From Pseudomonas sp. PDM18 (GTDB lineage Bacteria > Pseudomonadota > Gammaproteobacteria > Pseudomonadales > Pseudomonadaceae): a stretch of 64,000 nucleotides of DNA. The stretch is from positions 186,001 to 250,000 of the forward strand of contig NZ_JACVBX010000001.1 in assembly GCF_014852585.1 (NCBI RefSeq). The letters run 5' to 3'. A program made the position numbers and the translations under genes. Under the pieces are notes generated by a model. The model searched no databases. It was not told the origin of the DNA and saw nothing but the letters and a program-made list of their open reading frames with translations. Shown here piece after piece: positions 1 to 9,804 of this stretch (position 1 is its first letter; every line of letters begins with the position of its first letter).

Positions 1-841
1 AATCGAGGAAAGCCTTTACCTTCATCGCCTGGAAGCGCCGCGACGGGTAAACGGCGTACAGTTCTCCCACCGGCAGCTGGACCTGCGGCAATACGCGCAC
101 CAGGCTTCCGCTGGCCAACTGTTCGTCGACGATCAGCTCCGGCAGCGAGGCTATCCCCACGCCGGCCAGCACGGCTTCGCGGGCGAAAGTGATGTTGTTG
201 CACGACAGCACCCGGTGGCACGGCACGGTTTCTCCGCGCAACGGCCAGTAGCGCTGGGAGTCGGCCTGCAGCAGCACGGCGCGGTGACCGGCCAGCTCCT
301 CGACGGTTTCCGGGTGGCCATGCAGCTCCAGGTAGTCCGGGCTGGCGCACAGGCAGCGGCTGGTGGTCAGCATGCGCCGGGCGATCAGGGTCGAATCCTC
401 CGGCTGGCCAACCATGATGACGATGTCCACGCCCTCCTCCAACGGATCGACGGTGCGCGAGGTCAGTTCGACCTCGGCGGTGATCTGTGGATAAAGGTTC
501 ATGAAATCGCCCACCACCTTGGCCAGGTACATCTGGCCGAACTCGATGGGCGCGCTGATGCGCAACAATCCCGACGGTGCCTGCTGCAACTGCATAACCG
601 CCTGCTCCGCCTCGGCGAAGTCATGCATGATCTGCCGGCAGCGGTCGTAGTAGGCCTGCCCCACTTCGGTCAAGCGGAGTTTGCGCGTGGTGCGGTTGAT
701 CAGGCGCACGCCCAAACGCTCTTCGAGCAGCGCGATACGCCGGCTCACCGTGGACTTCTGCATGCCCATGCTCTGCGCTGCCTGGGTGAAGCTGTGCAGT
801 TCCACCACGCGAGTGAAGATCAGCGCATCATCCAGCCCCAT
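1..841 (-). CDS. LysR-family transcriptional regulator (C-terminus cut off by window edge)
   Basis: About 280 residues are visible, reading leftward from an ATG at 841 and leaving the window before a stop. Residues 1-60 form the LysR winged helix-turn-helix: the segment F-T-Q-A-A at 18-22 and the recognition helix around K29-S-T-V-S-R-R35 are characteristic. The remainder is a periplasmic-binding-protein-like effector domain. The gene is divergent from the EmrA/EmrB-like efflux pair with a 109-base shared intergenic region. By LysR convention it therefore probably regulates that pair, responding to an unknown small aromatic or drug-like effector. The function of the inducer cannot be read from the sequence. 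Confidence 0.85.
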   Translation of the reverse strand, partial: MGLDDALIFTRVVELHSFTQAAQSMGMQKSTVSRRIALLEERLGVRLINRTTRKLRLTEVGQAYYDRCRQIMHDFAEAEQAVMQLQQAPSGLLRISAPIEFGQMYLAKVVGDFMNLYPQITAEVELTSRTVDPLEEGVDIVIMVGQPEDSTLIARRMLTTSRCLCASPDYLELHGHPETVEELAGHRAVLLQADSQRYWPLRGETVPCHRVLSCNNITFAREAVLAGVGIASLPELIVDEQLASGSLVRVLPQVQLPVGELYAVYPSRRFQAMKVKAFLD

Positions 842-950
842 GATTGTTCCCTATAAGCAACAAAGTTTCCGAAGTGTAGCGGCTACGTGCCGCCACGGAA
901 CACTGTTACATTGGCAAACATTTTTTGGCCAACCAAACGCTCGTTTACCT

Positions 951-1985
951 ATGCCCGCACAATTGAAACGCCGCCTGTCCGTGTTCTTCGTCATCCTCGC
1001 CGTGGTCGCCCTCGCCTTCCTGGCGCGCTGGTACTTCATCGGCCGCTTCGTCGAGAGCACCGACAACGCCTACGTGCAGGGTGAGATCACCCGCATCGCC
1101 AGCCAGCTTGGCGCACGTGTCGACGAGGTGCTGGTGCAGGACAACCAGCACGTCGAGAAAGGCCAGTTGCTGGTGAAACTGGAGGCTGCCGACTTCCAGC
1201 TCGCCCTGGACCGCGCCAAGGCCACCCTGGCTACCCGCGAGGCGGAACTGGAACAGGCGCGCAGCAAGCTCAAGGGCCAGACCAGCATGATCGCCGCCAG
1301 CGCGGCTGACGTGAACGCCAGCCAGGCCACCCTCGGCCGCACCGAAGTCGACCTCGGCCGCGCCCAGGCCCTGCGCAAGCCCGGCTATGTGTCGGAAGAG
1401 CGCGTGACCACCCTGGCCGCCGACTCCAACGTCGCCCGCTCCCAGGTGGCCAAGGCCCAGGCCGACCTCCAGGCCCAGCGCGTGCAGCGCGAAACCCTGG
1501 GCACTGACGTGCAGCGCCTGCAGGCGCAGATCGAAAGCGCCCGCGCCGACATTACCCAGGCCGAGATCAACCTCGCCCGTACCGAAATCCACGCGCCGGT
1601 CAGCGGCCTGGTCGGCCAGCGCGGCGCCCGCGTCGGCCAGTACGTGCAGGTCGGCAGCCAGTTGCTGTCGCTGGTGCCGGATGACGGCATCTGGGTCCAG
1701 GCCAACTTCAAGGAAACCCAGATCGGCAAGATGCGCCCCGGCCAGACCGCCAAACTGGTGTTCGACTCCTTCCCCGACCAGCCCATCGAAGGCCAAGTCC
1801 AGAGCCTGTTCGCCGCCTCCGGCGCGCAGTTCAGCCTGCTGCCGCCGGACAACGCCACCGGCAATTTCACCAAGGTGGTGCAACGCATTCCGGTCAAGAT
1901 CACCTTCGCCGACGACAACCCGCTCAAGGGGCTGATCCGCCCGGGCATGTCCGTCGAGGCCGAGGTCGAGCTGCGTGGCCGGTGA
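951..1985 (+). CDS. HlyD/EmrA-family membrane fusion protein of an efflux pump
   Basis: A 344-residue periplasmic adaptor for a tripartite or major-facilitator drug exporter. One N-terminal membrane anchor lies at about residues 8-30, followed by the EmrA-typical S-T-D-N-A-Y-V at 36-42. Next come a lipoyl-like half domain (V-D-E-V-L-V...G-Q-L-L-V), a long Ala/Gln/Arg-rich coiled-coil hairpin (roughly 80-200), the second lipoyl half with the motif A-P-V-S-G-L-V-G, and a beta-barrel domain. I chose the ATG at 951 because it puts the membrane anchor at the N-terminus; longer in-frame starts would add unrelated sequence read through the regulator side. No good ribosome-binding site precedes it. 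The stop overlaps the start of the following transporter, so the two are translationally coupled. Confidence 0.9.
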   Translation: MPAQLKRRLSVFFVILAVVALAFLARWYFIGRFVESTDNAYVQGEITRIASQLGARVDEVLVQDNQHVEKGQLLVKLEAADFQLALDRAKATLATREAELEQARSKLKGQTSMIAASAADVNASQATLGRTEVDLGRAQALRKPGYVSEERVTTLAADSNVARSQVAKAQADLQAQRVQRETLGTDVQRLQAQIESARADITQAEINLARTEIHAPVSGLVGQRGARVGQYVQVGSQLLSLVPDDGIWVQANFKETQIGKMRPGQTAKLVFDSFPDQPIEGQVQSLFAASGAQFSLLPPDNATGNFTKVVQRIPVKITFADDNPLKGLIRPGMSVEAEVELRGR

Positions 1986-3534
1986 TCAACTGGTCCGGCC
2001 GGTCGGCGAACCGACCCGCCGCGACTGGATCGCCGTGTTCAGCGCTATGCTCGGCGCGTTCATGGCGGTGCTCGACATTCAGATCACCAACTCTTCGCTC
2101 AAGGACATCCAGGGCGCGCTGGCCGCCACCCTGGAAGAAGGCTCGTGGATCTCCACCTCCTACCTGGTAGCCGAGATCATCATGATCCCGCTCACCGCCT
2201 GGCTGGTGCAGCTGCTCTCGGCGCGCCGGCTGGCCTGGATGATCTCGGTCGGCTTCCTGTTTTCGTCGCTGCTCTGCTCGTTCGCCTGGAACCTGGAAAG
2301 CATGATCGTGTTCCGCGCCATGCAGGGCTTCACCGGCGGCGCGCTGATTCCCCTGGCCTTCACCCTGGCGCTGATCAAGCTGCCGGAGCACCACCGCCCC
2401 AAGGGCATGGCGCTGTTCGCCATCACCGCCACCTTCGCGCCCTCCATCGGCCCGACCCTGGGCGGCTGGCTGACGGAGAACTTCGGCTGGGAATACATCT
2501 TCTACATCAACATCCCGCCGGGCCTGCTGATGATCGCCGGCCTGCTCTACGGCCTGGAAAAGAAGGAAGCGCACTGGGAGCTGCTGAAAAGCACCGACTA
2601 CGCCGGCATCGTCACCATGGCCATCGGCCTGGGCTGCCTGCAGGTGTTCCTCGAGGAAGGCCACCGCAAGGACTGGCTGGAATCCAACCTGATCGTCAGC
2701 CTGGGCAGCATCGCCCTGGTCAGCCTGATCCTCTTCGTGATCCTGCAGACCTCGCGGCCGAACCCGCTGATCAATCTGGGGATCCTACGCAACCGCAACT
2801 TCGGGCTGTCGAGCATTTCCAGCATCGGCCTGGGGATGGGGCTGTACGGCTCGATCTACGTGTTGCCGCTGTATCTCGCGCAGATCCAGGGCTACAACGC
2901 CATGCAGATCGGCGAGGTGATCATGTGGATGGGCGTGCCGCAGCTGTTCCTTATCCCGCTGATTCCCAAGCTGATGAAGATCATCGAGCCACGCCTACTC
3001 TGCGCCTTGGGCTTCGGCCTATTCGGCATGGCGAGCTTCTTCTCCGGCGTGCTCAACCCGGACTTCGCCGGCCCGCAGTTCAACCAGATCCAGCTGCTGC
3101 GCGCCCTCGGCCAGCCGATGGTAATGGTCACCATCTCGCTGATCGCCACCGTCTACCTGCAACCGCAGGACGCGGGCTCGGCGTCCAGCCTGTTCAACAT
3201 CCTGCGCAACCTCGGCGGCGCCATCGGCATCGCCCTGCTGGCGACCCTGCTGGATAGCCGTGCCAAGGTCTATTACGACTACCTGCGCGAAGCCGTGGTG
3301 CCAGTGAACGGTGCCGTTGACGAGCGCCTGGCGCAACTGACCTCGCAGCTAGGCACGCAGCAGGCGGCGCTGGGCAAGATCAGCGAGATCGTCCACCAGC
3401 AGGCGGCGATCATGGCCTACAACGATGCCTTCCACGCCATCGGCATCGTGCTGGCGATCAGCATGGTGGCGGTGCTGCTGACCCGGCCGCTGCCGGCGCG
3501 AATGGGGGCTGGCGCGGGAGCCGGGGCGCACTGA
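1975..3534 (+). CDS. DHA2-family MFS multidrug transporter, EmrB-like (14 TM)
   Basis: A 519-residue inner-membrane proton-driven exporter. It has the length and hydrophobicity of 14-helix DHA2 transporters. It carries an acidic residue in the first helix (A-V-L-D-I, about residue 34) and the antiporter motif C in helix 5 ([10 protein letters not shown], about 155-164). The GTG start at 1975 overlaps the last 11 bases of the EmrA-like gene, so pump and adaptor form one operon. Family knowledge says such pairs export hydrophobic drugs, uncouplers or aromatic acids together with an outer-membrane channel; no channel gene follows here. The substrate is unknown. The 3' end lies 16 bases from the convergent uvrB stop. 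Confidence 0.9.
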   Translation: MAGDQLVRPVGEPTRRDWIAVFSAMLGAFMAVLDIQITNSSLKDIQGALAATLEEGSWISTSYLVAEIIMIPLTAWLVQLLSARRLAWMISVGFLFSSLLCSFAWNLESMIVFRAMQGFTGGALIPLAFTLALIKLPEHHRPKGMALFAITATFAPSIGPTLGGWLTENFGWEYIFYINIPPGLLMIAGLLYGLEKKEAHWELLKSTDYAGIVTMAIGLGCLQVFLEEGHRKDWLESNLIVSLGSIALVSLILFVILQTSRPNPLINLGILRNRNFGLSSISSIGLGMGLYGSIYVLPLYLAQIQGYNAMQIGEVIMWMGVPQLFLIPLIPKLMKIIEPRLLCALGFGLFGMASFFSGVLNPDFAGPQFNQIQLLRALGQPMVMVTISLIATVYLQPQDAGSASSLFNILRNLGGAIGIALLATLLDSRAKVYYDYLREAVVPVNGAVDERLAQLTSQLGTQQAALGKISEIVHQQAAIMAYNDAFHAIGIVLAISMVAVLLTRPLPARMGAGAGAGAH

Positions 3535-3550
3535 GCCCCCCGCCCTCCTC

Positions 3551-5566
3551 TTACCCCATCGACACCATGCGATCGCGCAACTTGCCGATCTCGTCGCGCA
3601 CCCCGGCCGCGGCCTCGAACTCCAGGTCGCGGGCCAACTGGTACATGCGTTCTTCCAGCTGTTTGATGCGCTTGCCAATCTCGTCGGGCGTACGCAGCTC
3701 GTTCTCGTACTTTCCGCTCTCCTCCGCCACTTTCGCCAAGCTGCGGCGCTTGCCCTTGGCGCCCGGCACCACGGCCCCTTCGAGGATGTCCTTGATGTCC
3801 TTCTTCACACCCTTGGGCACGATGCCGTGCTTGGCGTTGAACTCCAGCTGCTTGGTGCGGCGGCGCTCTGTCTCGTTGATCGCTCGCTCCATCGAGCCGG
3901 TGATCTTGTCGGCGTAGAGGATCGCCTTGCCGTGCAGGTTCCGCGCGGCGCGCCCGATAGTCTGGATCAGCGAGCGCTCGGAACGCAGGAAGCCTTCCTT
4001 GTCCGCATCGAGGATCGCCACCAGCGCCACCTCAGGCATGTCCAGGCCCTCACGCAGCAGGTTGATGCCCACCAGCACGTCGAACTTGCCCAGGCGCAGG
4101 TCGCGGATGATTTCCACCCGTTCCACGGTGTCGATGTCCGAGTGCAGGTAACGCACGCGCACGTCGTGGTCGCCCAGGTAGTCGGTAAGGTCCTCGGCCA
4201 TGCGCTTGGTCAGGGTGGTGACCAGCACGCGCTGATCGACTGCCACACGTTTGCCGATCTCCGAAAGCAAGTCATCCACCTGGGTGGTTGCCGGGCGGAT
4301 TTCCACTTCCGGATCAACCAGACCGGTGGGGCGCACGACCTGCTCGACCACGCGGCCAGCATGCTGGTCCTCATAAGGGCCGGGCGTTGCGGAGACGAAG
4401 ATGGTCTGCGGGCTGATCGCCTCCCACTCTTCGAAGCGCAGCGGGCGGTTGTCCAGCGCCGAGGGCAGACGGAAGCCGTACTCCACCAGGGTTTCCTTGC
4501 GTGAGCGGTCGCCCTTGTACATGGCGCCGACCTGGGGAACGCTGACGTGGGATTCGTCGATCACCAGCAGGGCGTTGTCCGGCAGGTAGTCGTAGAGGGT
4601 CGGCGGTGGCTCGCCGGGACCGCGTCCGGAGAGGTAGCGCGAGTAGTTCTCGATGCCGTTGCAGTAGCCCAGCTCGAGGATCATCTCCAGGTCGAAGCGG
4701 GTGCGCTGCTCCAGGCGCTGGGCTTCGACCAGCTTGTTGTTGGTGCGCAGGTAGTCCAGGCGCTGCTTCAGCTCGGCCTTGATGTGCTCCACCGCCTCGA
4801 GCAGCGTCTCCCGCGGGGTGACGTAGTGGCTCTTGGGGTAGAAGGTAAAGCGCGGCAGCTTGGTCAGCACCTCGCCGGTCAGCGGATCGAAGGCGGCGAT
4901 ATTTTCCACTTCGTCGTCGAACAGCTCGACGCGGATGGCCTCGAGGTCGGATTCCGCCGGGAAGATGTCGATCACGTCGCCGCGCACGCGGAAGGTCGCG
5001 CGGGCGAAATCCATGTCGTTGCGGGTGTATTGCAGGCTGGTCAGGCGGCGCAGCAGCTCGCGCTGGTCCATCTTGTCGCCACGGTCCAGGTGCAGAACCA
5101 TCTTCAGGTAGGACGCCGGGTCACCCAGGCCGTAGATCGACGACACGGTGCAGACGATGATGGCATCCTTGCGCTCCAGCAGCGCCTTGGTCGCCGACAG
5201 CCGCATCTGCTCGATGTGGTCGTTGATCGAGGAATCCTTCTCGATGTAGGTGTCCGAGGACGGCACATAGGCCTCGGGCTGGTAATAGTCGTAGTAGGAG
5301 ACGAAGTACTCGACGGCATTGTTCGGGAAGAAGGTCTTGAACTCGCCGTAGAGCTGCGCGGCCAGCGTCTTGTTCGGCGCCAGCACCATGGTCGGGCGCT
5401 GCACCTGGGAAATGACGTTGGCGATGCTGAAGGTCTTGCCGGAGCCGGTCACCCCCAACAGCGTCTGGTGCGACAGCCCCGCTTCCAGTCCTTCCACCAT
5501 CTGTCGGATGGCTTCGGGCTGGTCGCCGGCGGGCTCGAATCGCGAATCCAGCTGAAAAATCGACAT
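3551..5566 (-). CDS. uvrB: UvrABC excinuclease subunit B
   Basis: A 671-residue DNA damage-recognition helicase-like subunit of nucleotide excision repair, almost the same length as E. coli UvrB (673). Walker A is G-V-T-G-S-G-K-T at 38-45. The damage-probing beta-hairpin region with [10 protein letters not shown] follows near 92-101. The DExx box reads V-I-D-E-S-H, the helicase motif VI region contains T-I-G-R-A-A-R-N, and the last about 35 residues form the UVR coiled-coil that binds UvrC. No LexA-type CTG-N10-CAG box was recognised in the 184-base upstream gap, which it shares with the divergent aminotransferase gene. The identification is secure. Confidence 0.98.
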   Translation of the reverse strand: MSIFQLDSRFEPAGDQPEAIRQMVEGLEAGLSHQTLLGVTGSGKTFSIANVISQVQRPTMVLAPNKTLAAQLYGEFKTFFPNNAVEYFVSYYDYYQPEAYVPSSDTYIEKDSSINDHIEQMRLSATKALLERKDAIIVCTVSSIYGLGDPASYLKMVLHLDRGDKMDQRELLRRLTSLQYTRNDMDFARATFRVRGDVIDIFPAESDLEAIRVELFDDEVENIAAFDPLTGEVLTKLPRFTFYPKSHYVTPRETLLEAVEHIKAELKQRLDYLRTNNKLVEAQRLEQRTRFDLEMILELGYCNGIENYSRYLSGRGPGEPPPTLYDYLPDNALLVIDESHVSVPQVGAMYKGDRSRKETLVEYGFRLPSALDNRPLRFEEWEAISPQTIFVSATPGPYEDQHAGRVVEQVVRPTGLVDPEVEIRPATTQVDDLLSEIGKRVAVDQRVLVTTLTKRMAEDLTDYLGDHDVRVRYLHSDIDTVERVEIIRDLRLGKFDVLVGINLLREGLDMPEVALVAILDADKEGFLRSERSLIQTIGRAARNLHGKAILYADKITGSMERAINETERRRTKQLEFNAKHGIVPKGVKKDIKDILEGAVVPGAKGKRRSLAKVAEESGKYENELRTPDEIGKRIKQLEERMYQLARDLEFEAAAGVRDEIGKLRDRMVSMG

Positions 5567-5661
5567 GGGAACCTCGCTATGGCGTGTGACGCTTCGGTCG
5601 CCAAAGCGTCATACCAGTCGAAAAGCACGCGCGACAACTCGCCGCCTGCTGTAGAGGCCTA

Positions 5662-5667
5662 TATAAT
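5662..5667 (+). promoter_or_regulatory. candidate -10 box for the aminotransferase gene
   Basis: A perfect TATAAT lies 84 bases upstream of the aminotransferase ATG in the uvrB/aminotransferase divergent region. No convincing -35 hexamer stands 16-18 bases upstream. The assignment to the rightward gene is inference from position. Confidence 0.35.
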
Positions 5668-5750
5668 ACCGGCCCGTCGACGCAACCCCCAGCGCCGTGT
5701 GCGGGTGGGTTGCAATTGCACTTCACTCCCGCCTTAGAGCTGCTGCCAAC

Positions 5751-6947
5751 ATGAGTCTGTTCTCCGCTGTCGAAATGGCCCCCCGTGACCCGATCCTGGG
5801 CCTGAACGAAGCTTTCAACGCCGATACCCGTCCGGGCAAGATCAACCTGGGCGTAGGCGTTTATTACAACGAGGAAGGCCGTCTCCCGTTGCTGCGTGCC
5901 GTGCAGGCCGCGGAGAAAGCCCGCATCGAGGCCCACGCACCGCGCGGCTACCTGCCGATCGAAGGCATCGCCGCCTATGATTCCGGCGTGCAGAAGCTGC
6001 TGTTCGGCGCTGATTCCGAGCTGCTGGCCGAAGGCCGTGTGGTCACCACCCAGGCCGTCGGCGGTACCGGCGCGCTCAAGACCGGTGCCGACTTCCTCAA
6101 GCGCCTGCTGCCCAACGCGACCGTCGCCATCAGCGACCCGAGCTGGGAAAACCACCGCGCGCTGTTCGAAGCCGCCGGCTTCCCGGTGCAGAACTACCGC
6201 TACTACGACGCCGCCACCCATGGCGTTAACCGTGCCGGCCTGCTCGAAGACCTGAACGCCCTGCCTTCTCAATCGATCGTGGTTCTGCATGCCTGTTGCC
6301 ACAACCCGACGGGCGTCGACCTGACCATGGACGACTGGAAGCAGGTCCTGGACGTACTCAAGGCCAAGGGCCACGTGCCGTTCCTCGACATCGCTTACCA
6401 GGGCTTCGGTGACGGCATCGACGAAGATGCTTCCGCCGTGCGCCTGTTCGCCAAGTCGGGCCTGAACTTCTTCGTGTCCAGCTCCTTCTCCAAATCGTTC
6501 TCGCTGTACGGCGAGCGCGTTGGCGCCCTGTCGGTCGTGACCGACAGCCGTGAGGAAGCCACCCGCGTCCTGTCCCAGGTCAAGCGCGTGATCCGCACCA
6601 ACTACTCCAACCCGCCGACCCACGGCGCCAGCGTCGTCGCTGCCGTGCTGAACAGCCCGGAACTGCGTGCAGTCTGGGAAGAAGAGCTGGGCGAAATGCG
6701 CACCCGCATCCGCGCCATGCGCGTGGCCATGGTCGAGCAACTGGCCGCCCTGGGCGCCAAGCGCGACTTCAGCTTCGTTGCCGAGCAGCGCGGTATGTTC
6801 TCCTACTCCGGCCTGACCGCCGAGCAGGTTGAGCGCCTGAAGAACGAATTCGGCATCTACGCTGTCGGCACCGGCCGCATCTGCGTCGCCGCGCTGAACA
6901 ATGGCAACCTGGACACCGTCACCCGCGCCATCGTCCAGGTGCTGTAA
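5751..6947 (+). CDS. aromatic/aspartate amino acid aminotransferase (class I, PLP)
   Basis: A 398-residue class I aminotransferase of the AspC/TyrB subfamily, transferring amino groups between aspartate or aromatic amino acids and 2-oxoglutarate in the cytoplasm. The PLP-binding lysine is K248 in S-K-S-F-S-L-Y-G. The cofactor-contacting N185 (C-H-N-P-T-G), D213 and Y216 (F-L-D-I-A-Y-Q-G) are all present, and G-G-T-G-A-L at about 104-109 anchors the phosphate. The ATG at 5751 gives the family-typical M-S-L-F start. The order uvrB / aminotransferase / tRNA-Asn is that of P. aeruginosa. A paralogue of the same length (phhC) lies at 30191-31387, so substrate division between them is likely but not visible. 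Confidence 0.93.
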   Translation: MSLFSAVEMAPRDPILGLNEAFNADTRPGKINLGVGVYYNEEGRLPLLRAVQAAEKARIEAHAPRGYLPIEGIAAYDSGVQKLLFGADSELLAEGRVVTTQAVGGTGALKTGADFLKRLLPNATVAISDPSWENHRALFEAAGFPVQNYRYYDAATHGVNRAGLLEDLNALPSQSIVVLHACCHNPTGVDLTMDDWKQVLDVLKAKGHVPFLDIAYQGFGDGIDEDASAVRLFAKSGLNFFVSSSFSKSFSLYGERVGALSVVTDSREEATRVLSQVKRVIRTNYSNPPTHGASVVAAVLNSPELRAVWEEELGEMRTRIRAMRVAMVEQLAALGAKRDFSFVAEQRGMFSYSGLTAEQVERLKNEFGIYAVGTGRICVAALNNGNLDTVTRAIVQVL

Positions 6948-6953
6948 AAAAAT

Positions 6954-6992
6954 CAGGGGAAGTCGTCGGCACTATGTTGACTTCCCCTTTTC
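6954..6992 (+). terminator. rho-independent terminator of the aminotransferase gene
   Basis: GGGGAAGTC (6956-6964) pairs with GACTTCCCC (6979-6987), followed by TTTT. It starts nine bases after the stop codon. Its 3' arm overlaps the -35 element of the tRNA-Asn promoter. Confidence 0.8.
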
Positions 6993-7004
6993 AATCAGTA
7001 AGAT
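6977..7004 (+). promoter_or_regulatory. promoter of tRNA-Asn
   Basis: TTGACT (6977-6982), a 16-base spacer and TAAGAT (6999-7004) place transcription start a few bases before the tRNA 5' end at 7017. The -35 hexamer is embedded in the 3' arm of the upstream terminator hairpin. Confidence 0.6.
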
Positions 7005-7016
7005 ACGCTCCGTTGT

Positions 7017-7092
7017 TCCGCGATAGCTCAGTCGGTAGAGCAAATGACTGTTAATCATTGGGTCCCTGGTTCGAGTCCAGGTCGCGGAGCCA
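7017..7092 (+). tRNA. tRNA-Asn(GTT)
   Basis: A 76-base cloverleaf with encoded CCA. Acceptor arms TCCGCGA / TCGCGGA pair (with one U-G), the anticodon loop is CTGTTAA between stems AATGA and TCATT, and the T-loop is TTCGAGT. Anticodon GTT reads asparagine codons. Confidence 0.97.
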
Positions 7093-7100
7093 AAATTCAA

Positions 7101-7130
7101 AGCCCTCGGCACACGCCGGGGGCTTTTTTA
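7101..7130 (+). terminator. terminator downstream of tRNA-Asn
   Basis: AGCCC(T)CGGC pairs with GCCGGGGGCT around a short loop and is followed by a run of seven T. It lies nine bases after the tRNA CCA end. Confidence 0.8.
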
Positions 7131-7156
7131 TTGAGCCGGAGAAATGCGCCCCATTG

Positions 7157-7185
7157 AAAAAAGCCGGCCAGTGACCGGCTTTTTC
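7157..7185 (-). terminator. terminator of the comEA-like gene (near-symmetrical)
   Basis: The stem GCCGG / CCGGC is flanked by A-run and T-run on either side, so it can terminate in both directions. It sits 19 bases past the leftward comEA-like stop. Confidence 0.7.
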
Positions 7186-7203
7186 ATTTCACCAGGCAAA
7201 GGT

Positions 7204-7551
7204 TCAGAGCGAGATCCTGTCCCGGTTCTTGTCCAAAGTGCCCTTGCCGATACCCTTCACTTCCAGCAGTTGATCGACCGTGGTGAACGGCCCGCTGCTG
7301 GTCCGATAGTCGATGATGGCCTGGGCCTTCACCTTGCCGATGCCCTTCAAGGACTTCTGCAATTCTTCGACGGATGCCGTGTTGATGTTTACCGCCTCGA
7401 CTTGGGCGACAGGCGCCTTGGCAATCGGCGCCGATACTTCGACCGCTGGCTTGCTGACAGGTTGAGTGCTGGTGGCAGCCTGGACGACACCACCAAAAGA
7501 CAGGCTGGTGAACAAGATCAAGCTGGCGATGGAGAGCAGGTTCTTTTTCAT
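7204..7551 (-). CDS. ComEA-family helix-hairpin-helix DNA-binding protein
   Basis: A 115-residue exported protein. A Lys-rich signal peptide ends near A26 and an Ala/Pro/Val-rich linker runs from 27 to 53. The ComEA domain starts with V-N-I-N-T-A-S (54-60) and contains two helix-hairpin-helix G-I-G-K motifs (70-73 and 100-103). In competent bacteria such proteins bind incoming double-stranded DNA in the periplasm. Pseudomonas carry this short orphan form beside wbpM; a role in DNA uptake is inferred from the family, not shown here. It is preceded by GGAATGACTC and ATG. The neighbouring tRNA-Asn is read in the opposite direction. Confidence 0.85.
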   Translation of the reverse strand: MKKNLLSIASLILFTSLSFGGVVQAATSTQPVSKPAVEVSAPIAKAPVAQVEAVNINTASVEELQKSLKGIGKVKAQAIIDYRTSSGPFTTVDQLLEVKGIGKGTLDKNRDRISL

Positions 7552-7744
7552 GAGTCATTCCTTGAAATGAGAGGCTTCTAGGCGGGCGCGAAGGCGCCGC
7601 CCAGTGACCATATCGCCAGGAGTACTCGTGAGAACCTTGGTTTAGAGAGTCGACGCCAGTTTCCGGCGCCGCCGACAGATCGCCAGGAAAGAGCTGACGA
7701 TGCTTGCAGACGCGGCGATCAAAGCGTCTGCTAGGAGCCCGGTA

Positions 7745-9733
7745 TCAGGGCTCCATCCGCCGTTGCTGGTGGATCAGATCGACGATCTCTCCCTCGGGGC
7801 AATAGCCGCTGACGGTTTCCCGCAACAGTTGCCGCACCCGCGCGTAGTTGCCCTGGTCCACCGCCCTGAGCAGGTCCGCCAGGACGAGCTTGAAGCCCTC
7901 CCAGTGCATCAGCTCCTCGTTGGCCTTCATGATCATCGGATGCTCGGTGGCGCTGACGTTGTCGCCAATCAGCAGCTCCTCATAGAGCTTCTCGCCAGGC
8001 CGCAGACCGCTGAACTCGATGGAGATGTCGCCGTGGGGAGTTCGCTCGGAACGAACGCTCAGGCCCGACAGGTGGATCATCCGCTCGGCCAGTTCGAGGA
8101 TCTTTACCGGCTGCCCCATGTCCAGCACGAAGACGTCGCCACCGCGCCCCATGGAGCCGGCCTGGATCACCAACTGGGCCGCCTCCGGGATGGTCATGAA
8201 GTACCGGGTGATGCCCGGATGGGTCACGGTGACCGGCCCGCCGCGCTTGATCTGCTCGCGGAACAGTGGGATGACCGAGCCGGACGAGCCGAGCACATTG
8301 CCGAAGCGCACCATGGTGAAACGGGTCTTATTGACCTGGTGCACCCCGGATTTATCGCCGAACAGCACTGGCGCCGATTCCTGGCTCAGGGCCTGGAGGA
8401 TCATCTCCGCCAGGCGCTTGGTACTCCCCATCACATTGGTCGGGCGCACAGCCTTGTCAGTGGAAATCAGCACGAAGTGCTCGACACCAGCCTGCACCGC
8501 CACTTGCGCGGTATGCAGGGTCCCTATCACATTGTTCAGCACGCCCTCGGAAATGTTGTGCTCGACGATCGGCACGTGCTTGTAGGCAGCGGCGTGGTAA
8601 ACGGTGACGACCTTCCAGGTGCGCATCACATCCAGCAGGCGCTCGGCGCTGCGCACGGACCCCAGGATCGGCACCAGTTGCACCGCGAGAGACTCGCGCT
8701 TGATGCGGTTTTCCAGCTCCTGGTGCACGCGGTAGAGGTTGTATTCGCTGTGCTCGAACAGCACCAGCACGGTGGGCGATGAGCCGAGGATCTGGCGGCA
8801 GAGCTCCGATCCGATGGAGCCGCCCGCACCCGTGACCATCACAACTTCGCCACGAATGCAGTGCTCGAACAACTCCTTGCGCGGCTCGACCGGGTCACGC
8901 CCAAGCAGGTCGGCGATGTCCACTTCCTGAATGTCGTCCACCCGAACCCGACCGTTAGCCAGCTCGATGAATCCCGGCACGCTTCGTACGTGAACCGGGT
9001 AGGGCTCGAGCAGGCCGAGGATTTCACGGCGCCGGGCGCGGGTAGCAGAAGGGATCGCCAGCAGCACTTCCTGGACCCCGGTCTCGTCGATCATCTGCTG
9101 GATGTGCTTGGGCTTGTAGACGCGCAGACCCGCGATAACGCGGTTGGCGATCTCGTCATCGTCATCGATGAAGGCCACCGGGCGCATCGCACGTCCCAGG
9201 CGCAACGCCGCCACCAGTTGGTTGCCGGCAGAACCGGCACCATACACCGCCACCTTGGGCAGGCCATCCTGTTGCTTGAGGAAGGGTACCGCCTGGACGG
9301 TGCTGTACCAGTCCCCCATGAAATACTGGCGCATGGCCAGGCGTAGGCCGCCGATCATCAACAGGCTTAGCCACCAGTAGTTCAGCACCAGAGAGCGCGG
9401 AACCATTTCGGTCACTGAGCGGTTCCAGTAGACCACTAGCGAGAGCAGCAGCGCCGAGATGGTCACCGCCTTCCAGATGGCGATCAGCGCGTCATTGCCC
9501 AGATAACGCATCACCGCACGGTACATGCCGAAGCGGATGAACAACGGGATCGCCACTGTCGGCGCCGCCACGAACAGCCAGCCATGAACGCGCAACGGAT
9601 ACTCCAGATCATCCGTACCCAGTCGCACGATGAACGCCAGCCACAGCGAGAACCACACCAGACAGATATCTGTGGCGACCTGCAATAGCCGTTTATGTCG
9701 TCTCGGAAGCCTCAGCAGGCGTTCTCGGAGCAT
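7745..9733 (-). CDS. wbpM: UDP-GlcNAc C4,C6-dehydratase WbpM (membrane-anchored)
   Basis: A 662-residue inner-membrane enzyme converting UDP-GlcNAc to UDP-4-keto-6-deoxy-GlcNAc, precursor of D-QuiNAc/D-FucNAc in O-antigens. Four hydrophobic segments fill residues 18-135. A first Rossmann fold (V-Y-G-A-G-S-A-G, 163-170) is CoA-binding-like. The catalytic SDR domain begins at T-G-A-G-G-S-I-G (301-308). The active-site M435...K439 (M-G-S-T-K) replaces the usual Tyr-x3-Lys, as is typical for the large 4,6-dehydratases. It is last in a leftward run after wbpL and an epimerase/reductase gene, the conserved 3' end of Pseudomonas O-antigen loci. Confidence 0.95.
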   Translation of the reverse strand: MLRERLLRLPRRHKRLLQVATDICLVWFSLWLAFIVRLGTDDLEYPLRVHGWLFVAAPTVAIPLFIRFGMYRAVMRYLGNDALIAIWKAVTISALLLSLVVYWNRSVTEMVPRSLVLNYWWLSLLMIGGLRLAMRQYFMGDWYSTVQAVPFLKQQDGLPKVAVYGAGSAGNQLVAALRLGRAMRPVAFIDDDDEIANRVIAGLRVYKPKHIQQMIDETGVQEVLLAIPSATRARRREILGLLEPYPVHVRSVPGFIELANGRVRVDDIQEVDIADLLGRDPVEPRKELFEHCIRGEVVMVTGAGGSIGSELCRQILGSSPTVLVLFEHSEYNLYRVHQELENRIKRESLAVQLVPILGSVRSAERLLDVMRTWKVVTVYHAAAYKHVPIVEHNISEGVLNNVIGTLHTAQVAVQAGVEHFVLISTDKAVRPTNVMGSTKRLAEMILQALSQESAPVLFGDKSGVHQVNKTRFTMVRFGNVLGSSGSVIPLFREQIKRGGPVTVTHPGITRYFMTIPEAAQLVIQAGSMGRGGDVFVLDMGQPVKILELAERMIHLSGLSVRSERTPHGDISIEFSGLRPGEKLYEELLIGDNVSATEHPMIMKANEELMHWEGFKLVLADLLRAVDQGNYARVRQLLRETVSGYCPEGEIVDLIHQQRRMEP

Positions 9734-9804
9734 CAGCGCTTGTCCTTAATCCCGAGCGGAGAAAATCATCCACTCGCTACATTGACCACCAAATCCGGCG
9801 GAGT

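Noticed and set aside
5577-6740. A 387-codon leftward frame opposite the aminotransferase.
   Set aside because: Antisense shadow of a conserved gene, with low-complexity His/Ala/Gly composition.
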